Below the pieces are notes generated by a model. That model was not told where the DNA came from. It saw only the letters and a list, made by a program, of their open reading frames with translations, and searched no databases. This document shows, piece by piece, positions 1-7,517 of a DNA stretch of 13,175 nucleotides. This stretch comes from Clostridia bacterium (lineage in GTDB: Bacteria; Bacillota_A; Clostridia; Christensenellales; Aristaeellaceae). Position numbers and translations under genes: made by a program. Every line of letters starts with the position of its first letter. Position 1 is the first letter of the stretch. The DNA lies in NCBI GenBank assembly GCA_017412025.1, contig JAFQOY010000284.1, positions 1 to 13,175 on the forward strand, given 5' to 3'.

Positions 1-1314
1 ATCGGAATACTTGGCGAGCATTTCCGGATTCTGCGCATAGCCGCCGGTGGCGAGGATGACGGCCTTGGCGTTGACGGTCACCTTCGCGCCGTCCTTCATC
101 GTGGCCTTCACGCCCACGACCGCGCCGGCTTCATTGGTGATCAGCTCTTCCGCGCGGCAGTTGTAGAGGGTCTTGCCGCCCTTGCCCGCATAGAGATTGG
201 TCAGCGGGGCGGTGAACTGGCCGCCGTGGCCGCTGGTCTGGCCGCCGCCGCCCATGGTGTTGTGCACGCGCCACGGGGTGATGGAGCTGTGGATATACTC
301 GACGTCCTGCACCTGCACGCCGCGATCCTCCAGCCACTGCAGGTTCTCCGCAGAGGCGTCGCAGAATGCGCGAACGAGTTCTTCGTTCATGATGTCGTCG
401 CGGTCAAAGCTCATCAGGTACTCAAACATCATGTCCGCGTTGTCGGTGTAGCCCTGCTTCTCCTGCCACGGGGTGCCCGCAGCCAGGATCTTGCCGCCGC
501 TGCGCACGGTAGAGCCGCCGGTGAGGCCGGCCTTTTCAAGCAGCAGTACGTTGGCGCCCGCCTCCTGCGCGGCGATGGCGGCGGACAGGCCCGCAGCGCC
601 CGCGCCGACAACCACAACGTCAACGTCATAAACGGCTTCCACGGCCTCAGCCGGAACAGTCTTCGCCTTCAGGACTTCCGCATCGCCGCCGGCCTGCACG
701 ACAGCGTCGGCCACAGCCGCGATCACGGCGTTGCCGGACACGGTCGCATTGGTCACCGCGTCGATGCCCAGAGCCTGATGCTCAATGATCAGCGCCGGGA
801 AAGCGTCCAGCGGAGCGTTCGGCACGCCGTAGCCAAGGCCGAGGTTCTCCGCATGCGCGACAACCTTCACGTCCGCAATGGCGTTCTCGGTGAAGGTAAC
901 CTCAACGGTCACATCGCCGTTCTTGCCCTTCGCCGCAGCGGTATAGGTGCCGGCGGTATAGCTTCCGTCCCACGCAGCAGCGCCCGCAGCCTCGTCAAGG
1001 CAGCTCTTGACAGCAGCCTTAATCGCAGTGCTGGTCACAGTCGCGCCGGCAACGCCGTCCACCTCGGCGCTCTGCGCGGCGACGATCGCCGGAATCATCG
1101 CGTCCGGCACACCGCCTGCGATGGACGGGGTCTCGCCGGAAACGTCGGCGGTCACAGCGGTGATCGCGCCGCCTTCGATGGTCACGGTCACAGCGACCGG
1201 ACCCATCATGCCCTTCGCCTCGGCGCTGTACACGCCGTCGGTGAAGGCCGCCATGCCGAAGGACGGCACGAGCAGCGCCAGCACAAGCGCCAGCGCCAGA
1301 ATGGTCTTCTTCAT
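1..1314 (-). CDS. Secreted FMN/FAD flavoprotein reductase (fumarate/urocanate reductase-like), 3' end outside window
   Basis: The visible part is the first 438 codons; no stop is reached before the window edge. Residues 1-22 form a Sec signal peptide (MKKTILALAL, hydrophobic core, end near GMAA) with no lipobox cysteine. Two FMN-binding domains follow. The first, about residues 24-108, carries DGVAGATVTS with Asp86 and Thr94. The second, about 117-205, carries DAVTNATVSG with Asp185 and Ser193. ApbE-type transferases attach FMN to the last Thr/Ser of such motifs. From about residue 230 an FAD-binding domain begins with a Rossmann GxGxxG (Gly237, Gly239, Gly242), then LEKAGLTGGST and a GGGGQTSGHGG segment. 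The family reduces organic acceptors such as fumarate or urocanate outside the membrane during anaerobic respiration. The substrate-defining C-terminal part is missing, so the acceptor cannot be named. The ATG at 1314 has GGAGG (1323-1327) eight bases upstream. The family is secure; the specificity is unknown. Confidence 0.92.
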   Translation of the reverse strand, partial: MKKTILALALVLALLVPSFGMAAFTDGVYSAEAKGMMGPVAVTVTIEGGAITAVTADVSGETPSIAGGVPDAMIPAIVAAQSAEVDGVAGATVTSTAIKAAVKSCLDEAAGAAAWDGSYTAGTYTAAAKGKNGDVTVEVTFTENAIADVKVVAHAENLGLGYGVPNAPLDAFPALIIEHQALGIDAVTNATVSGNAVIAAVADAVVQAGGDAEVLKAKTVPAEAVEAVYDVDVVVVGAGAAGLSAAIAAQEAGANVLLLEKAGLTGGSTVRSGGKILAAGTPWQEKQGYTDNADMMFEYLMSFDRDDIMNEELVRAFCDASAENLQWLEDRGVQVQDVEYIHSSITPWRVHNTMGGGGQTSGHGGQFTAPLTNLYAGKGGKTLYNCRAEELITNEAGAVVGVKATMKDGAKVTVNAKAVILATGGYAQNPEMLAKYSD

Positions 1315-1359
1315 ATGCTTTTCCTCCATCATATTTCAGCTTCTGCTGAGATTGTCTAC

Positions 1360-1388
1360 AGATTATCATATCCCGATGGCAGTGTCAA
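1360..1388 (-). promoter_or_regulatory. Promoter of the leftward flavoprotein reductase gene
   Basis: On the minus strand a perfect -35 box TTGACA lies at 1388-1383. A 17-base spacer leads to TAATCT (1365-1360). Alternatively, a 15-base spacer leads to GATAAT (1367-1362), which fits -10 better but is shortly spaced. Transcription would start near 1350 and give a leader of roughly 35 nt that includes the GGAGG ribosome site. The -35 box is exact; which -10 is used is uncertain. Confidence 0.6.
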
Positions 1389-1407
1389 TTATAACCATGC
1401 GCATAAA

Positions 1408-1436
1408 TTGACTTTGCATCCCGTAATCGTTATACT
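1408..1436 (+). promoter_or_regulatory. Sigma-70 type promoter of the MATE-GH42 operon
   Basis: TTGACT (1408-1413), a 17-base spacer and TATACT (1431-1436) make a near-consensus housekeeping promoter. It points at the transporter gene, with a start site expected around 1443 and a leader of about 28 nt. It lies back to back with the leftward promoter: the two -35 boxes are only 19 bp apart, so both polymerase sites probably share one control region. Confidence 0.8.
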
Positions 1437-1471
1437 GTATCTATCTCCATGCTTTGAAAGAAGGCGCGTCC

Positions 1472-2839
1472 ATGGCCAGTGATTTTTCACAGGGAAAGGT
1501 TTGGAAACGGATTATCCATCAGGCTGTTCCGCTTGCTCTGGCGCAGCTGGTTCAGCTGCTGTACAACATTGTCGACCGTATCTACATCGGGCATATGCCC
1601 GGCGCAGGCAGCGCCGCGCTTACGGGCATCGGACTTACGTTTCCCATCGTCACGCTGATTGCCGCGTTCACAGCCCTCTATGCCACGGGCGGCACGCCGC
1701 TGTTTTCCATCTCCCGCGGCGCGGGCGATCACGAAAAGGCCAGGCGCATCATGGGCAGCACGTTCACTCTGCTTCTGATGACGTCCTTCGTGCTGACCGT
1801 CCTTCTCCTCGCCCTCAAAAGGCCCGTCATGTTCCTCTTCGGCGCAAGCGAGGCATCCTACGTCTACGCCGACGCATACCTGACCATCTATCTGCTGGGC
1901 ACGCCGCTGAGCATGCTCGCAACCGGCATGAACGGCTTCATCAACGCGCAGGGCTTTGTGCGCATCGGCATGATGACCACCGTCATCGGCGCGCTGCTCA
2001 ATCTGGTGCTCGATCCGCTCTTCATCTTCGGCCTTGATATGGGCGTGTCCGGCGCAGCGCTGGCCACAGTCCTCTCGCAGGCCGTCTCCTGTCTGTGGGT
2101 GCTGCGCTTCCTGACCGGAAAGCGCGTATCCTTCCGGCTTGAAAGGCGCATCGTCCGCCTTCATCCCGACCTCATCGGCAGGATCGTCACGCTGGGTACG
2201 GCAGGCTTCATCATGCAGGGCACCAACTGCCTCGTGCAGGTCGCCTGCAACTCGACGCTCAGCCAGTTCGGCGGCGATCTCTATGTCGGCGTCATGACCG
2301 TGCTCAGCTCCGTGCGCTCCGTGCTGGAGCTTCCGCTTTCCGGCCTGATCAGCGGCGCGCAGCCCGTGCTCGGTTTCAACTACGGCGCCAAAGAGTATGC
2401 CCGTGTCAAAGAGGGTATCCGCTTCATGACGCTGTGCGGCATTGCCTACAACGTGCTCGCCTGGATGATGGTTATCTTCTTCCCTCAGGCGCTCATCCGC
2501 GTATTCTCCTCCGATCCTCAGCTCATCGCCGCCGGTCCGCAGGCGCTGCACACGTATTTCTTCGGTTTCTTTTTCATGTCCTTCCAGTTCGCCGGGCAGT
2601 CCGTCTTTCAGTCGCTGGGCTTTGCGCGCTATGCCATCTTCTTTTCCCTGCTGCGCAAGGCCGTGATCGTCGTGCCGCTGACGCTGCTGCTGCCCCATCT
2701 GGGTCTGGGCGTCAATGGCGTATTCATCGCCGAACCGATCTCCAATGTGATCGGCGGCCTCGCCTGCTTTGTCACCATGTATCTGACCGTCTACCGGACG
2801 CTCGGCAAAGACGTTCAACCTCCTTCCCGACACCCGTAA
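1472..2839 (+). CDS. MATE-family multidrug/cation antiporter-like membrane transporter
   Basis: The 455-aa protein has about twelve hydrophobic segments, the usual size of MATE exporters. It matches the MepA/NorM-like branch: an N-terminal YNIVDRIYIG segment with Asp35, a TGIGLTFPI stretch, a GGTPLFSI motif near residue 73, and NLVLDPLFIFG at 177-187, which marks the end of the first half. Such proteins use a Na+ or H+ gradient to export cationic drugs, toxins or metabolites across the cytoplasmic membrane. The ATG at 1472 is chosen because AAAGAAGG (1457-1464) stands seven bases upstream; a TTG at 1454 in the same frame would lie within or next to that site. It is the first gene of an operon with the GH42 gene 29 nt downstream, so it may handle a glycan-related or host-derived compound rather than a drug. 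The substrate cannot be read from the sequence. Confidence 0.9.
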   Translation: MASDFSQGKVWKRIIHQAVPLALAQLVQLLYNIVDRIYIGHMPGAGSAALTGIGLTFPIVTLIAAFTALYATGGTPLFSISRGAGDHEKARRIMGSTFTLLLMTSFVLTVLLLALKRPVMFLFGASEASYVYADAYLTIYLLGTPLSMLATGMNGFINAQGFVRIGMMTTVIGALLNLVLDPLFIFGLDMGVSGAALATVLSQAVSCLWVLRFLTGKRVSFRLERRIVRLHPDLIGRIVTLGTAGFIMQGTNCLVQVACNSTLSQFGGDLYVGVMTVLSSVRSVLELPLSGLISGAQPVLGFNYGAKEYARVKEGIRFMTLCGIAYNVLAWMMVIFFPQALIRVFSSDPQLIAAGPQALHTYFFGFFFMSFQFAGQSVFQSLGFARYAIFFSLLRKAVIVVPLTLLLPHLGLGVNGVFIAEPISNVIGGLACFVTMYLTVYRTLGKDVQPPSRHP

Positions 2840-2868
2840 CGCCATATCAACGAAAGGAGTCCTACCCC

Positions 2869-4878
2869 ATGAACAAACCCGTCCTTCGCTACGGCGCAGA
2901 CTACAACCCCGACCAGTGGCTGGATCGCCCGGATATCCTCGCGCAGGATATCGAGCTGATGAAAAAGGCGCACGTCAACGTCGTCTCCCTGGGCATTTTC
3001 GCCTGGGCCACGCTCGAACCGGAAGAGGGCGTGTACAACCTTGACTGGATGAGCGAAATCATCGACAGGCTCTACGCCGCCGGCGTATCCGTCAACCTGG
3101 CTACGCCCTCCGGCGCGCGTCCCGCGTGGATGGCGCGCAAGTATCCTGAAGTGCGCCGCGTGGACGCCAACCGCGTTCGCCAGCTCTTCGGCGAAAGACA
3201 CAACCACTGCTACACCTCTCCCGTCTACCGCGAGAAGGTGAAGCAGATCAACCAGCAGCTCGCCCTCCGCGTAGGCCGTCACCCGGGCGTGATCATGTGG
3301 CATCTGTCCAACGAATACGGCGGCGAATGCCACTGCGAGCTGTGCCAGGAGGCCTTCCGCAACTGGCTCAAGGCGCGCTACGGTACCATCGAAGCCGTCA
3401 ACAAGGCATGGAATACCAAATTCTGGAGCCACGACTATCCGGATTTCTCCTATATCGAGAGCCCTTCCCCGCACGGCGAACACTCCGTGCACGGCCTCAA
3501 GCTCGACTGGAAACGCTTCGTCTCCCATCAGACGACGGACTTCATGAAGTGGGAACGCGACTGCATCCGCGAGATCGTGCCGGAGGCGAAGGTCTGCGCC
3601 AACATGATGTACTTCTACGACGGGCTCGACTACTTTGAGATGGCCAAGGAGATCGACGTGGCCACGTGGGACACCTACCCCACCTGGCACAAGCCGACCG
3701 AGACGCTCGAGCAGACGGCCCTCGATACCGGCTTTATGCACGATCTGATCTACTCCGTCAAGGATCAGCCTTACTGGCTGATGGAAAACTGCCCCGGCCC
3801 GACCAACTGGCAGCCCATCTCCAAGTGCAAGAAGCCGGGCGTCAACATCATGGCCGGCATGCAGACCATCGCCCACGGCGGCGACGCGGTGCTCTATTTC
3901 CAGTGGCGCCAGAGCCGCGGCTCCAGCGAGAAATTCCACGCCGCCGTCGTCAGCCACGACTGCCGCGAGGACAACCGCATCTTCCTTGAGGCGTCCGAAC
4001 TGGGCAGGCAGCTTGCTGATCTTTCCTTCGTCACCGGCGCAAAGCGCGAAAAGCAGGCGGCCATCGTCTTTGACTGGCACAACAAATGGGCGCTTGAGGA
4101 CGCGCAGGGCCCGCGCAACAAGGGCCTTTCCTACAAGCATGAGCTGCTGCGCCACTATGCAGGTCTGCGCAGAAACGGCGTCAACGTGCAGATGATCAAC
4201 CAGGACAGCAGCCTTGAAGGCTACAAACTCATCGTCGCGCCGATGCTCTACATGCTCCGCGAGGACTTTGCCAAGAAGCTTCGCGCCTTCGTCAAGGGCG
4301 GCGGCACGCTGGTCATGACCTACTGGAGCGGAATCGTCAACGAGACTGATCTGTGCTGGCTCGGCGATACCCCGCATCATCTTACCGACGTGCTCGGCGT
4401 GCGCAGGCTGGAGATCGACTCCATGTACGACGGCGAAACCCGCCGCTGCGTATCCCTGTGCGACGCGCTGCCCGAAACGGCGCACGGCTCCATCCTCTGC
4501 GAGGTGGCTGCCTGCGAGGGCGCAAAGCCGATGATGCGCTATGACGAGGATTTCTTTGCCGGCGCGCCAGCCGTCGCCGTCAATACTTTCGGCAAAGGCA
4601 AGGCGTATTATATCGCCACCCGCTTTGAGGAAGACTTCTACAAGCCGCTTTATGCGGAAATCTGCTCCGGCTTGCTCGCCTCCTGCTGGCCGCATCATCT
4701 GCCCGAGGGCGTGCTCGCCAGCCAGCGCGGAGAATATATCTTCCTCGTCAACACCACCGAAGCCGTCATCTGGGCGGAAAACCTTGAGCTGGCGCCGTAT
4801 GCCACGGCCGTATACAAAAAGGAAAACGGCGTGTGCAATCTCGTGTACAATGCGTCGGAGTTCATCTGGAAGCCGTAA
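2869..4878 (+). CDS. Beta-galactosidase, glycoside hydrolase family 42
   Basis: The 669-aa protein is full length for GH42 and has no signal peptide, so it acts in the cytosol on imported galactosides, releasing terminal beta-linked galactose with retention. The N-terminal TIM barrel begins with YGADYNPDQW. The acid/base is Glu149 in HLSNEYGG and the nucleophile is Glu306 in YWLMENCPGP. Cys114, Cys154, Cys156 and Cys159 (CHCELC) match the zinc site of the Thermus-type enzyme. From about residue 385 comes the trimerisation domain, with a strand-helix core and a GGGTLVMTYWSG segment, and then a short beta-rich C-terminal domain ending in FIWKP. AAAGGAG (2853-2859) nine bases ahead supports the ATG. 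It is the second gene of an operon with the MATE transporter. No sugar permease or galactose-pathway gene is visible in the window. The natural substrate (lactose, galacto-oligosaccharide, arabinogalactan fragment) is not determined. Confidence 0.96.
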   Translation: MNKPVLRYGADYNPDQWLDRPDILAQDIELMKKAHVNVVSLGIFAWATLEPEEGVYNLDWMSEIIDRLYAAGVSVNLATPSGARPAWMARKYPEVRRVDANRVRQLFGERHNHCYTSPVYREKVKQINQQLALRVGRHPGVIMWHLSNEYGGECHCELCQEAFRNWLKARYGTIEAVNKAWNTKFWSHDYPDFSYIESPSPHGEHSVHGLKLDWKRFVSHQTTDFMKWERDCIREIVPEAKVCANMMYFYDGLDYFEMAKEIDVATWDTYPTWHKPTETLEQTALDTGFMHDLIYSVKDQPYWLMENCPGPTNWQPISKCKKPGVNIMAGMQTIAHGGDAVLYFQWRQSRGSSEKFHAAVVSHDCREDNRIFLEASELGRQLADLSFVTGAKREKQAAIVFDWHNKWALEDAQGPRNKGLSYKHELLRHYAGLRRNGVNVQMINQDSSLEGYKLIVAPMLYMLREDFAKKLRAFVKGGGTLVMTYWSGIVNETDLCWLGDTPHHLTDVLGVRRLEIDSMYDGETRRCVSLCDALPETAHGSILCEVAACEGAKPMMRYDEDFFAGAPAVAVNTFGKGKAYYIATRFEEDFYKPLYAEICSGLLASCWPHHLPEGVLASQRGEYIFLVNTTEAVIWAENLELAPYATAVYKKENGVCNLVYNASEFIWKP

Positions 4879-4895
4879 CCATACCATAAACGCAT

Positions 4896-4945
4896 AATAA
4901 GACGATGCAGGCTGCGCCATCCGGCGCGGCCTGCATCGTCTTATT
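4896..4945. terminator. Bidirectional intrinsic terminator between convergent operons
   Basis: Two 23-base arms (4896-4918 and 4923-4945) pair with a single T/G wobble around the four-base loop ATCC. The base of the stem is AATAAGA facing TCTTATT, so either strand presents a U-rich tail after the GC-rich core. On the plus strand the tail continues as CTGTCTTTTGC. The hairpin ends the MATE-GH42 operon 17 nt after its stop codon. It also ends the minus-strand vWA operon, whose TAA stop (4943-4941) lies inside the right arm. Confidence 0.9.
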
Positions 4946-7517
4946 CTGTCTTTTGCTTTGAAAAGCGCCTGCGCAGACGCTTGAGCTTCGTCTTGCGGAT
5001 CACGATATCCGCCATCAGGCAGGCCAGCACGGCAATCGCCATCGGCAGCTGAATGTCATATTCAATGGGCGTTTCGCCGAGGTCGATGGCCATCAGCGCC
5101 TTTGCATCCGAAACGACCGTGCCGCCCGCCGCGCCGGAGATCTCCATCAGCGTCACCGCGCCGCGCTCGCCCGCTTCCATACTGTATTCGCCCGGCCAGG
5201 AATGGGCAAACGCCGTCTCCTTCGCGCCCAGCGCGTTCCCCTGCCCGTCAAGCGCGGTCAGCGTCACGCTGTAGCGGCCTGCGCCGTCAAGCGGCGTCTC
5301 ACCTGCAAACCGGTTTTCTTCCGCAGGCAGCAGCTCCGTTTCATATGTTCTGCCTTCCGGCGAAACCACCTGAGCCATCACCTGATATACGCCTTCCGTC
5401 TCTTCCAGCACGCTCAGCATGCCGCGCGCGCTGCCGGGCGCCATGCGCACATCCATGCCGGTCTGTCTGAGCGTATCGGGCACAAGCGCCTTCATCATGT
5501 TCAGGATCATCGCACGTCCCTTGTCCGAATTGAACCAGGTGCGCGACCAGTCTCCGCTCAGATCGCTCATAAAGCTCGCCGCCCTGCCCGCGTCGTAATT
5601 CCACTGCGCGAACAGCGGCCTGCCCTCCGGTGTGGAGAGCGCGACAGAAGCGCTTCCCTTAGCCGCCGTGCGGATATAGCCGTAGAGCTGCGTAACGGCG
5701 CTTTCATCGTCGATGGCAAACACGCGTGTGCCGATTCTGGGCGTCACGGGATCGTCGATCGTGTATTCCACCTGGGAGAGCACCGTATCGGTGGACATGA
5801 TATCCGGCAGATCGGATGCGCCCTCCACAAAATAGCACCTGCCGCCGCCGATAGCGGACAGCCCGTCAAGCAGCTTGACGACGTTCATGATCCGGCCAAC
5901 GGCGATCGTGGACATGGTAATGCCGTTTGCGCGCATGTCCTTCACAATGGAATCAAAGCCGTCCTTGGCGTCCGCCGGGCTTCCGTCTGTGATGAAGATC
6001 ACGTGCTTCTTCTCAAGCCCGTCAAACGCCTTGAGCGTCTCGCCGGCCAGCGTCAGCGCGCCGGAGAACTTCGTCAGCCGGTCCGGATCTGCCGTATCGA
6101 TGCCGTTGATCGCCTCGATGACGGCTTCCTTGCTCTCCATGGACGTCATCTCCACCAGCACCTGCGCATCATCGGCAAACGTAATCACGCCCGCATAGTC
6201 GTTTGCATTGAGCGCGTCGACACACTTGATCGCGCCCCTGCGCGCCATCTCGATCGGCACGCCGACCGACTGCCTGGTCATCGAGTCCGTCACGTCGATG
6301 ACCAGCATCAGCGCGACGGGATCCACGCTCTCCTTTTCCGCCACGCTCATGCGTACCGGAAGGAATTCTTCAAACGGCGTATCCTTCATACCGCCGTAGA
6401 TGTACGTATTTTCGCCGCCCGTCGTCAGCACGCTGCGCCCGTAATCGGATACATATTCCTCAAGCCGCTGCGCGCTTCCCTCCGGCAGATCGGTCTCATT
6501 CACGTTCATCAGCACGATCAGCCCGTAATCGCACAGCGCCGAAACCGTATCCGGCAGCTGCGCGCTTGCGACCGTATCCACGCTGAAGCCGCCCTCTTCA
6601 AGCAGCGCCGAAAGCTTTTCCGCCTCTGCGCCCGTGCCGTCCACGAGCAGGATGCGCGCGCCGCTGTTGACGCTCATCAGGGCGAAACGCTGGTTATTCT
6701 GCGCCACCGTATCCTCTGCGCATTCCATCTGCGCGCGGTAGGTATGCTCTCCCGCCTCTCCTGCCGTCAGGTTCACCGCATACCGGTTTTCCCCCTCCAG
6801 CACGGTCACCGCTTCTTCCCATATCCGGCGCTCTCCGTCAAAGATGACGAGCGTGCCCTGCATCCCTGCATTGGAACGCACGCAGACCTGCGCCGCAAAC
6901 CGCTGCCCCTGCGCGGCGTCTGACGGCAGAGAAAAGTCCGTCATCTGCATCTCCGGCGCTGTCATCCGCGTATCCACATGCACCGCATCCACGCGGATGC
7001 CCTGCGCATGCGCGCGCCTTGCCGCCGCAGCAGCGTCGCCGTCGGTTGCGCCACCGTCGCTGACGAGCACAATCCTTCGGGCAGCCTGCTGCGTCAGCCG
7101 CTGCGCCGCCGCGTCAATCGCCGCAGCGATATCCGTCGCGCCGCCGGAAAGCCCGCCTTCCTCATCGGACGGCGCTTCGGCAAAATACAGGAGCTCGATC
7201 CGATCCTCAGGGCCGGCAAGGCTTTGCGCCTCGCCGACGATCGCATCCGCCTGCTGCGCCGCTCCCTGCATGCTTGCAGAGCGATCCACCAGCAGCACGG
7301 AAACCGTCTCCTGCGAATGGGTGACAAGCCCTGCTCCGGCAGCAATCAGCACCAGCAGCACCACTTCGACCAGGCGCAGCAGAAGCGCCGGGCGCTCCAC
7401 TGCCCGATCCCCTTCGCCGCGGCGCATCAGCCTGTACGCTGCGATCACCAGCAGGCAGGCCGGAATCATCGCCGCAAGCAGCCAGGGCGAACGGACGAAT
7501 ACCTCAGTATTTCTCAC
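4941..7517 (-). CDS. Membrane-anchored protein with two vWA domains flanking a GATase1-like domain
   Basis: This 858-aa protein starts with two TM helices (about 12-30 and 46-66) separated by a basic loop, which puts the following domains outside the membrane. vWA domain 1 (about 72-182) has a complete metal site: LLVDRSAS (Asp78, Ser80, Ser82), Thr128 in GGATD and Asp154 in LVSDG. A beta-rich linker follows, then a GATase1-like fold (about 287-388; ARILLVDGTG, VLTTGGENTY) without an obvious catalytic cysteine. vWA domain 2 (about 400-580) has VIDVTDSM and FITDGSP. A strand-rich region with WNYDAGRAASF and DLSGDWSRTW leads to a C-terminal TM (about 822-841) and a basic tail. It is the last gene of the MoxR operon. 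GTG at 7517 is preferred because GGTGGT lies about eight bases upstream; an ATG at 7538 has no ribosome site. Either start overlaps the previous gene. The family is known only as vWA/GATase-like; its function is unknown. Confidence 0.88.
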   Translation of the reverse strand: MRNTEVFVRSPWLLAAMIPACLLVIAAYRLMRRGEGDRAVERPALLLRLVEVVLLVLIAAGAGLVTHSQETVSVLLVDRSASMQGAAQQADAIVGEAQSLAGPEDRIELLYFAEAPSDEEGGLSGGATDIAAAIDAAAQRLTQQAARRIVLVSDGGATDGDAAAAARRAHAQGIRVDAVHVDTRMTAPEMQMTDFSLPSDAAQGQRFAAQVCVRSNAGMQGTLVIFDGERRIWEEAVTVLEGENRYAVNLTAGEAGEHTYRAQMECAEDTVAQNNQRFALMSVNSGARILLVDGTGAEAEKLSALLEEGGFSVDTVASAQLPDTVSALCDYGLIVLMNVNETDLPEGSAQRLEEYVSDYGRSVLTTGGENTYIYGGMKDTPFEEFLPVRMSVAEKESVDPVALMLVIDVTDSMTRQSVGVPIEMARRGAIKCVDALNANDYAGVITFADDAQVLVEMTSMESKEAVIEAINGIDTADPDRLTKFSGALTLAGETLKAFDGLEKKHVIFITDGSPADAKDGFDSIVKDMRANGITMSTIAVGRIMNVVKLLDGLSAIGGGRCYFVEGASDLPDIMSTDTVLSQVEYTIDDPVTPRIGTRVFAIDDESAVTQLYGYIRTAAKGSASVALSTPEGRPLFAQWNYDAGRAASFMSDLSGDWSRTWFNSDKGRAMILNMMKALVPDTLRQTGMDVRMAPGSARGMLSVLEETEGVYQVMAQVVSPEGRTYETELLPAEENRFAGETPLDGAGRYSVTLTALDGQGNALGAKETAFAHSWPGEYSMEAGERGAVTLMEISGAAGGTVVSDAKALMAIDLGETPIEYDIQLPMAIAVLACLMADIVIRKTKLKRLRRRFSKQKTE

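Noticed and set aside
226..1482. Long plus-strand open frame (418 codons) opposite the flavoprotein reductase
   Set aside because: It is antisense to a gene with clear motifs, is rich in Arg/His/Gly typical of GC-rich shadow frames, and runs across the divergent promoter region.
1487..2845. Long minus-strand open frame opposite the MATE gene
   Set aside because: Its composition (Arg, His, Asp, Gly, Gln rich, no hydrophobic pattern) is that of a frame shadow, while the plus strand encodes a typical 12-TM transporter.
2815..4920. 701-codon minus-strand open frame opposite the GH42 gene
   Set aside because: Stop codons are rare in this frame because of GC-rich codon use. It shows no domain, and it would cross the bidirectional terminator.
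5202..6923. 573-codon plus-strand open frame opposite the large vWA protein
   Set aside because: It is an Arg/His-rich shadow frame with no recognisable motif or ribosome site.
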